A stretch of 64,000 nt of DNA, taken from the NCBI RefSeq assembly GCF_900116295.1, contig NZ_FPAF01000017.1:1-64000 (forward strand). The letters run 5' to 3'. The notes below the pieces were generated by a model, which did no database searches, had not been told where the DNA came from, and worked only from the letters and a program-made list of their open reading frames with translations. The position numbers and the translations under genes were made by a program. Within the stretch, counting starts at the first letter, position 1; each line of letters starts with the position of its first letter. Origin of the DNA: Bacillus sp. 103mf. GTDB lineage: Bacteria; Bacillota; Bacilli; Bacillales; Bacillaceae_G. Positions 8,781 to 19,066 of this stretch are shown here, one piece after another.

Positions 8781-10337
8781 TTAGTTAGATTGTGGTTTAC
8801 GGCTTTGATGCTTTCTTTCGCCACCGCGTCCTCTAGGAGCTCCAGAACGCCCTTCACGCCCTTCGCGTCCTTGACCTTCTCCTTTACGACCGCCACGATT
8901 GCGGTTGCCATCACGGTTACGGCCGCCTTCACGATTACGATTGCCTTCGCGGTTACCATCACGATAACCACCTCTTCCGTTTCCGTTTCCGTTTCTCTTT
9001 CTAGAACGATCTTTTGAAACTACTGGCGGCTCTGATGTTAAAGAAACTGGCGTTGCATCCGGCTCTTTTGTCATCATTTTTAAAGCACCTGCTACAACCG
9101 CTACAGAATCATGCTCTTCTAACAGCTCTTCTGCAATACGTTTGTAGTATGATAAGTTTTCACTTTCAATAATGCTTTGAAGCTTTTCAGCGATTAAACG
9201 TTGTTGGCCTTCTAAAGCTTCATCTAATGTTGGCGGGTTCATACGATCTATTTTACGTTTTGTTGTACGCTCAATATTCTTTAATTGACCCGTTTCACGT
9301 GGTGTTACAAATAGCATCGCAAGACCCGTTTTACCTGCACGACCTGTACGACCAATGCGGTGTACGTACGATTCAGGGTCTTGTGGAATATCAAAGTTAT
9401 ATACGTGCGTTACACCTGAAATATCAAGACCGCGCGCTGCTACATCTGTCGCAACAAGAACTTCAATTGAACCTTCTTTAAATTTACGTAATACAGAAAG
9501 ACGCTTCGCTTGTGTTAAATCACCATGAATTCCTTCTGCTGCATAGCCACGTAAGTTTAATGCTTCTGATAATTCATCAACACGACGCTTTGTACGACCG
9601 AACACGATTGCAAGCTCTGGAGATTGAATATCTAATAAACGTGTTAATACGTCAAATTTCTTTTTCTCTTGCACTTCTAAATAGAACTGCTGAATGTTTG
9701 GCATTGTTACTTCTTTAGCTTTAACCTTAATATGTTTAGGCTCACTCATGAAGCGTTCAGCAATGCGACGGATTGGATCTGGCATTGTTGCTGAGAATAA
9801 TAATGTTTGGTGTGTTTCAGGAACATCTGTTAAAATCGCTTCAATATCTTCAATGAAGCCCATATTTAACATTTCATCTGCTTCATCAAGAACAACTGTC
9901 TCTACGTTTTGCAGACGAAGTGTTTTACGTTTAATATGATCTAAAATACGTCCTGGCGTACCCACAATGATGTGTGGACCTTTTTTCAACGCGCGAATTT
10001 GACGGTTAATATCTTGACCGCCATAGATTGGTAAAATGCGCACACGCTTATGCTGACCAATTTTGTATAGCTCTTCACCTACTTGAATTGCTAACTCACG
10101 AGTTGGCGCGATAACGATACCTTGAACTGTATCTTGACGTGTATTTACTTTTTCTAATAGTGGTAATCCAAATGCAGCTGTTTTTCCTGTACCTGTTTGA
10201 GCCTGACCAATGATGTCCAAACCTTGTAAGGCTACTGGAATTGTTTCTGCCTGAATTGGTGTTGCCTCTTCAAACCCCATGTTTTCAACAGACTGTAACA
10301 AAGAACTGCTTAATCCTAACTCTCGAAATGTTGTCAA
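8781..10337 (-). CDS. cshA: DEAD-box RNA helicase CshA
   Basis: The 518-residue helicase has all DEAD-box motifs: Q motif ([13 protein letters not shown]...PIQ), Walker A AQTGTGKT (46-53), DEAD (151-154), SAT (182-184) and the [13 protein letters not shown] motif VI. From about residue 437 the tail becomes rich in Arg, Gly, Asn and Asp (repeats of RNREG, NRDGNRN), a low-complexity RNA-binding tail typical of CshA. In B. subtilis CshA joins the RNA degradosome-like complex and ribosome assembly. Start ATG at 10337 follows AAAGGAGAAG. The R/G tail is encoded by imperfect repeats that could vary in length between strains. Confidence 0.95.
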   Translation of the reverse strand: MTTFRELGLSSSLLQSVENMGFEEATPIQAETIPVALQGLDIIGQAQTGTGKTAAFGLPLLEKVNTRQDTVQGIVIAPTRELAIQVGEELYKIGQHKRVRILPIYGGQDINRQIRALKKGPHIIVGTPGRILDHIKRKTLRLQNVETVVLDEADEMLNMGFIEDIEAILTDVPETHQTLLFSATMPDPIRRIAERFMSEPKHIKVKAKEVTMPNIQQFYLEVQEKKKFDVLTRLLDIQSPELAIVFGRTKRRVDELSEALNLRGYAAEGIHGDLTQAKRLSVLRKFKEGSIEVLVATDVAARGLDISGVTHVYNFDIPQDPESYVHRIGRTGRAGKTGLAMLFVTPRETGQLKNIERTTKRKIDRMNPPTLDEALEGQQRLIAEKLQSIIESENLSYYKRIAEELLEEHDSVAVVAGALKMMTKEPDATPVSLTSEPPVVSKDRSRKRNGNGNGRGGYRDGNREGNRNREGGRNRDGNRNRGGRKGEGQGREGREGRSGAPRGRGGERKHQSRKPQSN

Positions 10338-10956
10338 TTTTACTTCTCCTTTTCTATCTAAAATAGCCCAGATTATTCCTTCTTCTCATATTTACAGGAT
10401 ATCCAAGTAAGGTTGGGCTAAGTCTTCTTCAGACAAAATGCGTCATCAGCGCAAGGTTGCCTGACAATTATAATAAAACTAGCTTTTGAAAAATGAATGT
10501 AACAAGTATGCGTACTTCAAACATCCAAACGTAAAGCTAGATAAAAGTAGTCCCGAGACAAATTTATCCCGCTATTCTTGGGCAGTAAACCCCCAACTTC
10601 AAACAATTATAACTTTCAAATGGCAGGAGTAATTATCCTAACTATCCATTCAAAAAAGACATTTTCCGTGTTTGCGGAAAATGCCCTTTCCCTTATGTTC
10701 ACATATATAAACGGGCCTACATTTATCACAAAAATACTCTACAACGTTATTACACCCTATCAATTATAAGTTTTGTATGGGTAAAAAGCAAACCCAACTC
10801 TTCCCTTATTTTACATATGGACTTTTCCATCTTTATTCTAGCTTTTCACTCTCCGTGTTGTAAGCGTTTCTTTTTATCACGTATTAACGGGCAGTAACCA
10901 AGTAGTAGCACAGACCATATGCAGAGCAACAAAGAAACCCCTTACTGATGGAAGTT
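10338..10956. other. 619-bp gene-free region upstream of cshA with bcr1 fragments
   Basis: No convincing gene. It holds the cshA leader, a bcr1 end fragment near 10563-10603, a GC-poor stretch with the inverted repeat CATTTTCCG...CGGAAAATG near 10660-10683, and a shortened bcr1 copy that reaches the murF stop. Long leaders are common for DEAD-box helicase mRNAs, but I see no specific riboswitch fold. Confidence 0.5.
10563..10603 (-). repeat. bcr1-type end fragment
   Basis: TTTATCCCGCTATTCTTGGG followed by CAGTAAACCCCCAACTTC matches the terminal third of full bcr1 copies in reverse orientation. The other end is not recognisable nearby, so this is a remnant. Confidence 0.6.
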
Positions 10957-10965
10957 TCACTTTAT
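10873..10965 (-). repeat. bcr1-type repeat, shortened, supplying the murF stop codon
   Basis: In minus orientation it runs from ATAAAGTGAAACTTCCATC (10965 downward) to CTGCCCGTTAATACGTGATAAA (10873). Both ends carry ATAAA. The middle is reduced and diverged. The first bases ATAAAGTGA read in the murF frame as Ile-Lys-stop. Confidence 0.75.
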
Positions 10966-12333
10966 CATCGTGATAATTTCTTCTAATTTCATTCCACGAG
11001 ATGCTTTTACTAATACAACGTCTTTCACATCAACGACTTCTTTTAAATCTTTAACAAGTTCTTCTTTATTATCGTAAGCCTTCACGCGTTCATTAGAAAA
11101 ATTAATTTTTGCACCTTCTGCCATTTGCGCCCCTAACGTACCGTACGTAAATACATATGCAATACGGGCCGGATCAATTAGTTTTCCAACTTCATAATGA
11201 AATTGTACTTCTTGGTCACCAAGCTCCAACATATCGCCAAGCACGAGAATTTTTTTGGAAAATCCATTTAATTCACTCATTAAATGGAACGCCGCTTCCA
11301 TCGCTGTCGGACTTGCATTATATGCATCATTAATAATTGTTAACCCTGCATCCGTTTTTACAACTTCCATACGCATGCCTGTCATTTTCAAATTCACTAA
11401 ACCTTGTTTCATTTCTTCCCACGTTACGCCAAAGAACTCAGCGACCGCCATTGATGCTAATGCGTTATATACATTATGTTTCCCAAGAACGGGCAAATAA
11501 AACACTACATCCTGCGCTTGATTCATTTTAAATTGTGTACCTGTCGCTTCCAACTTTACAGATACTGGGTAGTAATCATTCGCTCTTGCATCACCGAATG
11601 TAATTGTCTTTGCTGATAAATTCATGCCTGGCACACGTGTAGTTAACAATGGCTCATCTCCGTTATAAACAAATACACCATTATCTTGTAAACCTGTCAC
11701 AATTTCTAACTTAGCTTCTGCAATTCCATCACGAGAGCCCAAATCCATTAAATGTGCTTCTCCAATATTTGTGATAATCGCTGCATCAGGACGAGCAAGC
11801 TTTGACAAAAATTCAATTTCACCACGACTCGACATTCCCATCTCTAATACAGCTATTTCTGTATCTTCTTCTAAATTTAAAATTGTCAACGGAAGTCCGA
11901 TATGGTTATTGAAATTCCCTTCTGTTTTTTGCACTTTAAATTTTGCTCCAAGTAAGCTTGTCACAATATCTTTCGTTGATGTTTTTCCGTTACTCCCTGT
12001 TACACCAACTACTTTCACATTTAATTGATCACGATAGTTTTTCGCTAATGTCTGCAATGCTTGTAGTGTATCTTCCACAAAAATAACTGGTACATTTTCT
12101 GGCGGGTTGGCTACACCTTTTTTCCACAGCGTTGCAACAGCACCATTTTCTATCGCTTTCCTCGCAAAAGTATGACCATCAAAACGTTCTCCTTGAATCG
12201 GAACATATAAATTTCCTTGTTCAATCTTTCTTGTATCAATGGAAACACCTTTTATCGCTATATCATTCCACTGCTCCGCTAAACTAGTTCCACATACCAT
12301 TTGCTCAACTTGCTTCGCTGTTCGTTGTATCAT
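10957..12333 (-). CDS. murF: UDP-N-acetylmuramoyl-tripeptide--D-Ala-D-Ala ligase
   Basis: The 458-residue Mur ligase adds D-Ala-D-Ala to the UDP-MurNAc-tripeptide in the cytoplasm. The ATP loop GVTGSNGKTST is at residues 110-120, the carbamylated-lysine region follows, and NDAYNASPTAMEAAF marks the C-terminal half of the active site. The final codons ATA AAG TGA are the first bases of an adjoining bcr1 repeat, so the C-terminus was set by the insertion. It follows ddl, which makes its substrate, with a 62-bp gap. Start ATG at 12333 behind AAGGAGTG. Confidence 0.95.
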   Translation of the reverse strand: MIQRTAKQVEQMVCGTSLAEQWNDIAIKGVSIDTRKIEQGNLYVPIQGERFDGHTFARKAIENGAVATLWKKGVANPPENVPVIFVEDTLQALQTLAKNYRDQLNVKVVGVTGSNGKTSTKDIVTSLLGAKFKVQKTEGNFNNHIGLPLTILNLEEDTEIAVLEMGMSSRGEIEFLSKLARPDAAIITNIGEAHLMDLGSRDGIAEAKLEIVTGLQDNGVFVYNGDEPLLTTRVPGMNLSAKTITFGDARANDYYPVSVKLEATGTQFKMNQAQDVVFYLPVLGKHNVYNALASMAVAEFFGVTWEEMKQGLVNLKMTGMRMEVVKTDAGLTIINDAYNASPTAMEAAFHLMSELNGFSKKILVLGDMLELGDQEVQFHYEVGKLIDPARIAYVFTYGTLGAQMAEGAKINFSNERVKAYDNKEELVKDLKEVVDVKDVVLVKASRGMKLEEIITMIK

Positions 12334-12395
12334 ATAAAAAACACTCCTTACAAGGAAGAAACACTATTCATTTGAATAGTGCTTCTCCTTTCTTG

Positions 12396-13481
12396 TTAGA
12401 TTGTATATTTAATTTTTTGTTTTTCTTCATGACGTTCAATCGCTAAGCGCACTAATTCTTGAATAAGCTCTGGATACGCCAATCCTGTATTTTCCCATAA
12501 TAGAGGAAACATACTAAATGGCGTGAATCCTGGCATTGTATTTACTTCATTAATAAATACATCACCATCTTTCGTTAAGAAGAAATCTGCTCGTGTTAAT
12601 CCCGCACCGTCTAAAGATTGAAATGCACGAATCGCATACTCTTTAATCTTCTCATATTCCGCTTCCGTAATTTCAGCAGGAATAACCATCGCCGTATCGC
12701 CATCAATGTATTTTGATTTATAATCATAGAATTCTTTTTTAGCTACAATTTCACCTACAACCGAACATTTCGGTTCATCATTTCCTAATACACCAATTTC
12801 CACTTCACGACCAACAATATTCTCTTCTACGATGATTTTACGATCGAATTGGAACGCTTCTTCAAATGCACTCTCTAACTCAGCACGATCTTTACATTTA
12901 TTAATTCCAACGCTCGAGCCAAGGTTTGCTGGCTTCACGAAACATGGATAGCCTAATGTTTCTTCAACTTTTTCATACGCCGCTGTGCGATTTTTCTCCC
13001 AAGCACTGCGAATGAACGAAACATATTTTGCTTGCGGTAAGTCCGCTTCTGCAAAAATATTTTTCATAATAACTTTATCCATACCTGCAGCCGATGCTAA
13101 TACACCGTTCCCTACATATGGAATATTCATAAGTTCTAACAAACCTTGCACTGTTCCATCTTCACCATTTGGTCCATGTAATAACGGGAAGATTACATCA
13201 ATTGCATTCTCTTTATCAGAAGCTGACATCGGGATAATCTCTGAACTTAATGATACAGGAGAAATTGCGTTCTCTTCTCCGTTCAATTGTAACGCTTGAA
13301 CGTTCTTTACTTCACCTTCAATACGCTCGCCGCGAATCCATTGTCCTTGTTCAGTAATATAAATTGGATGAACCTCAAATTTTTCTTGATCTAACGCTTT
13401 ACTAACAGCAAAAGCTGTTTGTAAAGAAACTTGATGCTCTGCTGATTTCCCACCATATAATAAACCTAATTTAATTTTCAT
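12396..13481 (-). CDS. ddl: D-alanine--D-alanine ligase
   Basis: The 361-residue ATP-grasp enzyme joins two D-alanines for the peptidoglycan stem peptide. Seen are the N-terminal [11 protein letters not shown], the [16 protein letters not shown] motif, the ATP-grasp stretch [16 protein letters not shown] and the metal site [12 protein letters not shown]. The order ddl-murF on one strand is the Bacillus norm and the two are likely cotranscribed. A small hairpin (ACACTATTC/GAATAGTG, 12361-12382) lies between them. Start ATG at 13481 preceded by a GGGTGAT ribosome binding site. Confidence 0.96.
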   Translation of the reverse strand: MKIKLGLLYGGKSAEHQVSLQTAFAVSKALDQEKFEVHPIYITEQGQWIRGERIEGEVKNVQALQLNGEENAISPVSLSSEIIPMSASDKENAIDVIFPLLHGPNGEDGTVQGLLELMNIPYVGNGVLASAAGMDKVIMKNIFAEADLPQAKYVSFIRSAWEKNRTAAYEKVEETLGYPCFVKPANLGSSVGINKCKDRAELESAFEEAFQFDRKIIVEENIVGREVEIGVLGNDEPKCSVVGEIVAKKEFYDYKSKYIDGDTAMVIPAEITEAEYEKIKEYAIRAFQSLDGAGLTRADFFLTKDGDVFINEVNTMPGFTPFSMFPLLWENTGLAYPELIQELVRLAIERHEEKQKIKYTI

Positions 13482-13669
13482 AATGAAATCACCCTAATCG
13501 TTTGTTTTCATTTTTCTATTGTAGCACTTTTTGCGAAAATAGATAGTTCCTATTTTCGTAAAAAGCGAAACTGACCACAAATAGTGAGATAGCCACGTCG
13601 TCATAACAATTTTTCTAGTTATGTACCTAATAATATGAGAAAAAGAACCTATTTGTGTATAATGAAAAC

Positions 13670-13724
13670 TTTATCCCGCTATTCGCGGGCAGTAATCCCC
13701 CCACTGATTAAAGTTTCACTTTAT
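13670..13724 (-). repeat. minimal bcr1-type repeat (55 bp) with intact TTTAT ends
   Basis: Only the two outer arms are left: ATAAAGTGAAACTTTAATC joined to CAGTGGGGGGATTACTGCCC and GCGAATAGCGGGATAAA in minus orientation. The ends are a perfect TTTAT direct repeat. The TAA stop of the MFS gene lies inside the ATAAA at its 5' end. Confidence 0.75.
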
Positions 13725-14995
13725 GACGTTTGCTTTACCACGTTGTCTTTTTGTCTTTGCTCTACAAGTCGATCTAATGATATGTAAACAAGTCCTGCTA
13801 TCACACATCCAATTCCTAAAATCGTAAATAAAACGTGACCTAACAAACGATCGAGTAAAAATCCTGCAAGCAGAGGACCGAACGCATTACCTGTAATCCA
13901 CTGTAAGCTAGCCGCTCCCATATACGTCCCGCGCAGGTGCTCTGGCGCTAAATTTGCTACAAACGTCATTTGGACAGGAGACATAACCATTTCTCCTAAT
14001 GTATAAATCGCATATACAATTAATAGCGTAATTAGAACTACAGTAGCATTTGTTCCCATTTCACCAAACCATTTCGGAAGCCATCCAATCGCAAGAAGAC
14101 CGATGCCAAATAACCAAGCACCATATAGCATCGTTTTTCCTACCGGTTTATCTGTCGCCCATTTCGAAATTTGAAATTGAAACAAAACCACCAAAAGTCC
14201 ATTCATGGCCATTAAATAAGGATACGGATTATTCATTCCAAATATCTCTTTCATTTCATTATCAAAATGAAGAGGAAGCATGCCTTCTGTTTGCGAAAAC
14301 CCCATCGAAATAACAATTCCTGCTAACAAATAAATAAGTAAAATTTTATCTTGAAACACAACTTTCCATACAGATTGTTTCGTTTCCCCTTCCTTATTCG
14401 TTTGTGTTATTGCACCTTTTGGCATTGTCTCTTGAATAAGTAGTAAAACGAGTAATGCATAAAATAGCATAGAAGATGACGCAATCATAAAAATAACCGT
14501 TTTAGAAAGCAATGCAACTGAAGCACCTAGAATCGGCCCAATTGCCGCTCCGATATTATGCCCCATTCGCAGCAAACCGTATGCTTCTGTTCGCTTTTCA
14601 GGTTCTGTTACATCAGCTACCATCGCAGAAGCTGCTGGATGGAACAACGAATTACTAAGTCCTAAACAAACGGATAGAATAGCATATGGTATAAATCCAT
14701 CTATAAATAAGAACCCCAGCATTAAAATCGCATTGCTAGCCATTGAAAATATCATAATTGGCTTTCTTCCATAAATATCGGCAATTCGGCCACCTATAAG
14801 AGAACCAAAACTTGCCGCAATTGGAGACAACGCCATAATAATTCCCACTTGTAGCAGTGAATCTACTTTATCTTTTAAATATAATGCAAAAAATGGCATT
14901 AACATCATCATTGCAATTCCATTTAACGTTTCTCCAATAAATCGAATCCAAACATTACGATCCATCTGCTTTAATTCTTGCCATGTTTTCTTCAT
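13721..14995 (-). CDS. MFS multidrug-type transporter
   Basis: The 424-residue major facilitator has 12 predicted membrane segments. The loop 2-3 signature GGRIADIYGRKP and the motif after helix 4-5 (RMGHNIGAAIGPILGA, resembling the antiporter motif C) point to a drug:H+ antiporter of the DHA1 group. Start ATG at 14995 behind GGAGGGGG. The stop codon is formed with the end of a bcr1 repeat. No regulator gene is adjacent. The substrate cannot be read from sequence. Confidence 0.85.
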   Translation of the reverse strand: MKKTWQELKQMDRNVWIRFIGETLNGIAMMMLMPFFALYLKDKVDSLLQVGIIMALSPIAASFGSLIGGRIADIYGRKPIMIFSMASNAILMLGFLFIDGFIPYAILSVCLGLSNSLFHPAASAMVADVTEPEKRTEAYGLLRMGHNIGAAIGPILGASVALLSKTVIFMIASSSMLFYALLVLLLIQETMPKGAITQTNKEGETKQSVWKVVFQDKILLIYLLAGIVISMGFSQTEGMLPLHFDNEMKEIFGMNNPYPYLMAMNGLLVVLFQFQISKWATDKPVGKTMLYGAWLFGIGLLAIGWLPKWFGEMGTNATVVLITLLIVYAIYTLGEMVMSPVQMTFVANLAPEHLRGTYMGAASLQWITGNAFGPLLAGFLLDRLLGHVLFTILGIGCVIAGLVYISLDRLVEQRQKDNVVKQTS

Positions 14996-15108
14996 ATTCC
15001 CCCTCCTTTTCTCTCATTACTTTTAACCAGAAAACACCTAAAATTTTACTTTAGCAACCAATTTTCATCTTATATCACTTTTAGAAAAATGTAAATTTTC
15101 AAAAATAA

Positions 15109-15137
15109 AAAGCCGTTCTTTTTCTACGAACGGCTTT
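15109..15137 (-). terminator. intrinsic terminator after the APC permease
   Basis: AAAGCCGTTC and GAACGGCTTT form the stem; the minus strand continues with TTTTTATTTTTG. Confidence 0.8.
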
Positions 15138-15142
15138 CAACT

Positions 15143-16558
15143 TTATAGATTCACGGTGTCTTTATTATCTGCTTCTTTGTTTAACGCACTATTCTTTCTA
15201 CTATATAAGAAATAGACCACTATTCCAATTACCATCCAAACCCCAAAGCTTTTCCATGTAATTGCCGGTAATTGAAGCATTAAATATAAACAGAAAATCA
15301 CTGTTAATGCCGGTAAAACTGGCACAAGCGGCGCTTTAAATGCACGAGGTAAATCCGGATGTGTTTTGCGCATTACAATAACCGCAACTGCTACAAGTGC
15401 GAACGCAGATAGAGTTCCGATATTTACAAGGTGAGCTAACACACTTAAGTCAACAAGTCCTGAAATAAGCGCTGCTACAATCCCAGTTATCCATGTATTT
15501 AAAAACGGTGTTTTAAACTTCGGATGTACTTTCGCAAAACGGTTCGGTAATAAACCGTCACGACTCATTGCATACGACACTCGGACTTGACCATACATCA
15601 TAACTAACATAACAGTTGTAATCCCTGTAATAGCACCTACTGAAATAATGCCTGCTAAACCATCTTGTCCAATAAATTGAAGTGCAAATGCTACTGGATC
15701 TGATATATTTAATTGTCCATACGGTACAATACCTGTCAAAATAAGCGAAACAGCAATGTACAAAACAGTACAAATTAATAACGATGCTATAATACCAATC
15801 GGTAAATCACGCTGCGGACGTTTTACTTCTTCCGCCGCTGTTGAAACAGCATCAAAACCAATAAAAGCAAAGAATACTGTCGCTGCACCTACCATTACGC
15901 CATCAAAACCAAACGGCATAAATGGTGTCCAGTTTTCTGGTTTTACATACTTAAACCCAGCAAAGATAAACAATAGTACAACGGTTAATTTAATAAATAC
16001 CATAATATTATTTACGCGGGCACTTTCACGAACACCTCGTGATAAAAGGATCGTCATAATTAAAATAATACAAACAGCTGGTAAATCAATAATTCCACCT
16101 TTTCCTGCCCCAGGAGCAGAAGCTAAAATTGTTGGAATTTGAATTCCAAACCCCTTTAATAAAGACTGAAAGTACGCGGACCATCCATTAGCAACAGCTG
16201 ATGTTGCTAATAAGTACTCAAGCATTAAATCCCATCCAATTAAAAAGGCAAACACTTCTCCCATCGTTGCGTATGTATACGTATATACACTACCAGATAC
16301 CGGTACGCTAGAAGCAAATTCTGCATAGCAAAAGGCAGCAAAGGCACAAGCTAGCGCGGCTAATGCAAAAGATAAAATAATAGCAGGTCCAGAATGTTTC
16401 GCAGCAACTACCCCAGTCAAGACGAAAATACCTGTCCCAACAATTGCCCCTACCCCTAACATCGTTAAATCTAACGCTCCTAATGTTCGATCTAATTTCT
16501 TTTGACTTCCCTCTTGCAACAGTTGTGTAATCGGCTTTTTTTGAAAGATTTGCTTCAT
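15143..16558 (-). CDS. APC family amino acid permease (cationic amino acid transporter type)
   Basis: The 471-residue permease has the APC opening DRTLGALDLTMLGVGAIVGTG with the GAIVGTGIF substrate loop, then about 12 membrane helices and the FIGFDAVSTAAEEVKRPQRD motif typical of YfnA/CAT-like carriers. The in-frame GTG at 16567 overlaps the ribosome binding site GAGGTG, so I take the ATG at 16558. Exact amino acid unknown. It is monocistronic, between two terminators. Confidence 0.88.
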   Translation of the reverse strand: MKQIFQKKPITQLLQEGSQKKLDRTLGALDLTMLGVGAIVGTGIFVLTGVVAAKHSGPAIILSFALAALACAFAAFCYAEFASSVPVSGSVYTYTYATMGEVFAFLIGWDLMLEYLLATSAVANGWSAYFQSLLKGFGIQIPTILASAPGAGKGGIIDLPAVCIILIMTILLSRGVRESARVNNIMVFIKLTVVLLFIFAGFKYVKPENWTPFMPFGFDGVMVGAATVFFAFIGFDAVSTAAEEVKRPQRDLPIGIIASLLICTVLYIAVSLILTGIVPYGQLNISDPVAFALQFIGQDGLAGIISVGAITGITTVMLVMMYGQVRVSYAMSRDGLLPNRFAKVHPKFKTPFLNTWITGIVAALISGLVDLSVLAHLVNIGTLSAFALVAVAVIVMRKTHPDLPRAFKAPLVPVLPALTVIFCLYLMLQLPAITWKSFGVWMVIGIVVYFLYSRKNSALNKEADNKDTVNL

Positions 16559-16814
16559 ACTCAGCACCTCAACATTTATAATTTTCTGAAAATTTTAATA
16601 TTTACATTCATTTTACTTATTTCACCTTTTTTCGTCAATAACTTAATGGAAACTTTGTCCTTCCACCACTATTTTGAATGATCCAAAGTAGTGTGGTGCG
16701 TTATGGTATTAATAATTAAAATGAAATAAAAATCATAAAAACAGTTTATATTTTTATATTTATATATCATTTTACAAATATTTTTGGTATTTTATATAAG
16801 TCGATTCCTTTATG
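16559..16814. other. AT-rich gap upstream of the APC permease gene
   Basis: No gene. It contains the APC leader and an inverted repeat, CCACCACTA...TAGTGTGGTG, at about 16660-16700 that could be an operator or the loop of a leader hairpin. The rest is AT-rich. Confidence 0.4.
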
Positions 16815-16851
16815 ACAACAGGCACACTCATCAAATGAGTGCGCTTGTTGT
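16815..16851 (-). terminator. intrinsic terminator after hmgA
   Basis: ACAACAGGCACACTCAT pairs with ATGAGTGCGCTTGTTGT (two mismatches); it ends the hppD-fah-hmgA operon on the minus strand. Confidence 0.75.
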
Positions 16852-16876
16852 TCTTTATACATCATAGTCATTCACC

Positions 16877-18052
16877 TTATACGGTATGTGTACCTTGTTC
16901 TAGCCAGCTATACATGTATTGCTCATCTTCCGTATCATGCGCATCTTTTATAACGCGTAATGGACGGAATGTATCAATCATAACCGCTAGTTCGATTGTT
17001 TCTTTTTTACCAAGGCTAGCCTCTGTTTTCCCAGGGTGCGGTCCATGTGGAATACCGCTTGGGTGAAGCGTAATAGACCCTTCCTCTACACCTTTTCTGC
17101 TCATAAAATTACCTTCTACATAATAGAGCACCTCATCACTATTTACATTGCTATGATAATATGGTGCCGGTATTGCTTCTGGATGATAATCATATAGACG
17201 CGGAACGAATGAGCAAACAACAAAGTTATGTCCCTCAAACGTTTGGTGTACTGGCGGCGGCTGATGAATGCGTCCTGTAATTGGCTCAAAATCCTCAATA
17301 TTAAATACCCATGGATATAAATGTCCATCCCATCCAACAACATCTAAAGGATGATGCTGCAAAACATGTTTATGCATATATCCTCTAGATTTTGTCATCA
17401 CAATAAATTCACCTTTTTCATCGTACGTTTCCAACGTCTCTGGACCACGAATATCACGCTCACAAAACGGACTATGTTCTAACAATTGTCCGTACTCATT
17501 GCGGTAATTACGCGGCGTTGTAATTTGACTATTTGCTTCAACAACGAGAAGTTTTGATTCTCCCGCTTCAGGGATTACACGGTAAATTGTACCGATTGGA
17601 ATGATAATATAATCTCCTTTTCGGTAATGAATCGTACCAAACATTGTCTCAATTTTTCCAGATCCGTAATGAACAAATAGCATTTCATCTCCATCGCCAT
17701 TACGATAAAAATAATCCATCTTTTCCGCCCCGTTTACAACCCCAATTAGTAAGTCTTCATTTCCTAATAGAAAATTCCTTCCGTTCACGGCATCTCCTAT
17801 TTTTCTATATTCTTTCGTCCGAAAATGACGATGCGCTAACGCCACATCTTCTTCGTACTGCACACGACAAGACCGTGCTAAAGAAGCATGCCCAACTTCT
17901 GTTGGCATGTAGTGATGATACAAAATAGATTGCGTACCAGAAAAACCTTTCGTCCCCATAACTTGCTCACGATAAAGCGTTCCGTCTTGTTTACGAAACT
18001 GTACATGTCGTTTACGAGGAAGTTCCCCCATGCGACGATAATACATGCTCAT
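16877..18052 (-). CDS. hmgA: homogentisate 1,2-dioxygenase
   Basis: The 391-residue cupin dioxygenase opens the ring of homogentisate to give maleylacetoacetate in tyrosine breakdown. Seen are the HMG-family blocks HHPLDVVGWDGHLYPW, PPPVHQTFEGHNFVVCSF and the C-terminal iron site HPSGIPHGPHPG. The gene starts inside the 3' end of the preceding fumarylacetoacetase gene (41-bp overlap), so the two are translationally coupled. ATG at 18052 and ATG at 18046 are both possible starts behind GGAAGCGGGGG. Confidence 0.92.
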   Translation of the reverse strand: MSMYYRRMGELPRKRHVQFRKQDGTLYREQVMGTKGFSGTQSILYHHYMPTEVGHASLARSCRVQYEEDVALAHRHFRTKEYRKIGDAVNGRNFLLGNEDLLIGVVNGAEKMDYFYRNGDGDEMLFVHYGSGKIETMFGTIHYRKGDYIIIPIGTIYRVIPEAGESKLLVVEANSQITTPRNYRNEYGQLLEHSPFCERDIRGPETLETYDEKGEFIVMTKSRGYMHKHVLQHHPLDVVGWDGHLYPWVFNIEDFEPITGRIHQPPPVHQTFEGHNFVVCSFVPRLYDYHPEAIPAPYYHSNVNSDEVLYYVEGNFMSRKGVEEGSITLHPSGIPHGPHPGKTEASLGKKETIELAVMIDTFRPLRVIKDAHDTEDEQYMYSWLEQGTHTV

Positions 18053-18971
18053 CCCCCGCTTCCTTTTCTGCTTTTACCGTATTACGCAATGTTCCCAAAC
18101 TAGTAATTTTCAACTCTACCACATCGCCAGCTTTCAGCCATCTCTCTGTTCCAAGTTCTAAAATACAGCCGCTTCCAACTGTACCAGAACCAAGTACATC
18201 TCCTGGATATAACGTAACACCTTGAGATGCTCGTTCAATCATTTCAGCAAACGTATAATAAATATCTTGAAAATTACCCTTGGACCATTGTTCACCATTA
18301 ATATTAGCTGTCATTTCTAAATTGTAACGATCCTCATTTCGATACGCGTCTAACTCATCTTTCGTTACAATATACGGTCCAAGCGATGTAGCAAAATCCT
18401 TTCCTTTTGCCGGTCCAAGTCCGACCTTCATTTCATGCGCTTGTAAATCTCTAGCGCTCCAATCATTCATAATACAATATCCGAAAATATATTCATGCGC
18501 TTGCTCGCTTGAAATATTTTTACCTTCTTTGCCAATGACACAAGCAATCTCTAATTCATAGTCAAGTTTCTTCGTTGCGCCTGGACAAACAACAGCTTCT
18601 TCCGGTCCGATAACAGCGCGATGATTCGTAAAATAGAAAACAGGAATATCATACCACTCTGGAACAATCTCCAAACCGCGGCGGCCCCGTGCTGTCTTTA
18701 CATGCTGTTCAAACGCATAAAAATCGCGGATACTTCCCGGGTTTGGTAAAGGTGCACAAAGCTCTACATCCGTAATATGATAAATCCCTCTTTCTGGCGT
18801 ACCAATCTTACTAATGATTTTCATATATTCATCAGATTTCTCTAAAAAAGAAATCATTGTGGACGGAAGTGCCCCATGGCTTGCCATATGCATATCAATA
18901 ACTTTGTCACCGTCAAGCCAGCCAGCTCGCATTTCTTGTGAAGGAAGACGAAATGTAATAAACTTCATCAT
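18012..18971 (-). CDS. fumarylacetoacetate hydrolase family protein
   Basis: The 319-residue FAH-fold protein has the metal-binding pattern typical of the family (DYELEIACVIGKEGKN, CIMNDWSARDLQ, GPAKGKDFATSLGP, GDVLGSGTVGSGC). By position between hppD and hmgA it should release fumarate and acetoacetate at the end of the homogentisate pathway. The paired ATG codons at 18971/18968 follow GGAGAGAAA; the open frame further upstream is not conserved. No maleylacetoacetate isomerase gene is nearby, so that step may use glutathione-independent isomerisation or an enzyme encoded elsewhere. Confidence 0.88.
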   Translation of the reverse strand: MMKFITFRLPSQEMRAGWLDGDKVIDMHMASHGALPSTMISFLEKSDEYMKIISKIGTPERGIYHITDVELCAPLPNPGSIRDFYAFEQHVKTARGRRGLEIVPEWYDIPVFYFTNHRAVIGPEEAVVCPGATKKLDYELEIACVIGKEGKNISSEQAHEYIFGYCIMNDWSARDLQAHEMKVGLGPAKGKDFATSLGPYIVTKDELDAYRNEDRYNLEMTANINGEQWSKGNFQDIYYTFAEMIERASQGVTLYPGDVLGSGTVGSGCILELGTERWLKAGDVVELKITSLGTLRNTVKAEKEAGDEHVLSSHGGTSS

Positions 18972-19026
18972 TTTCTCTCCTCGCTTAAAAAGTAAAGCGC
19001 GGGAGGAAGGAGCATCCCTCCTAACC

Positions 19027-19066
19027 ATTATCCCGCTCTAACAGGCAGTAGAATTTTTACTTTACA
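19027..19066 (-). repeat. degenerate bcr1-type fragment at the hppD stop
   Basis: GTAAAGTAAAAATTCTACTG then CCTGTTAGAGCGGGATAA (minus strand) resembles both ends of bcr1 with the centre lost. The TAA stop of hppD lies in its first bases, as for murF and the MFS gene. Confidence 0.5.

Noticed and set aside
8672-8971. A minus-strand frame rich in Val, Ala and Lys overlapping the cshA 3' end
   Set aside because: It is an alternative frame of the Arg/Gly-rich tail of CshA; the repeats produce low-complexity sequence in all frames.
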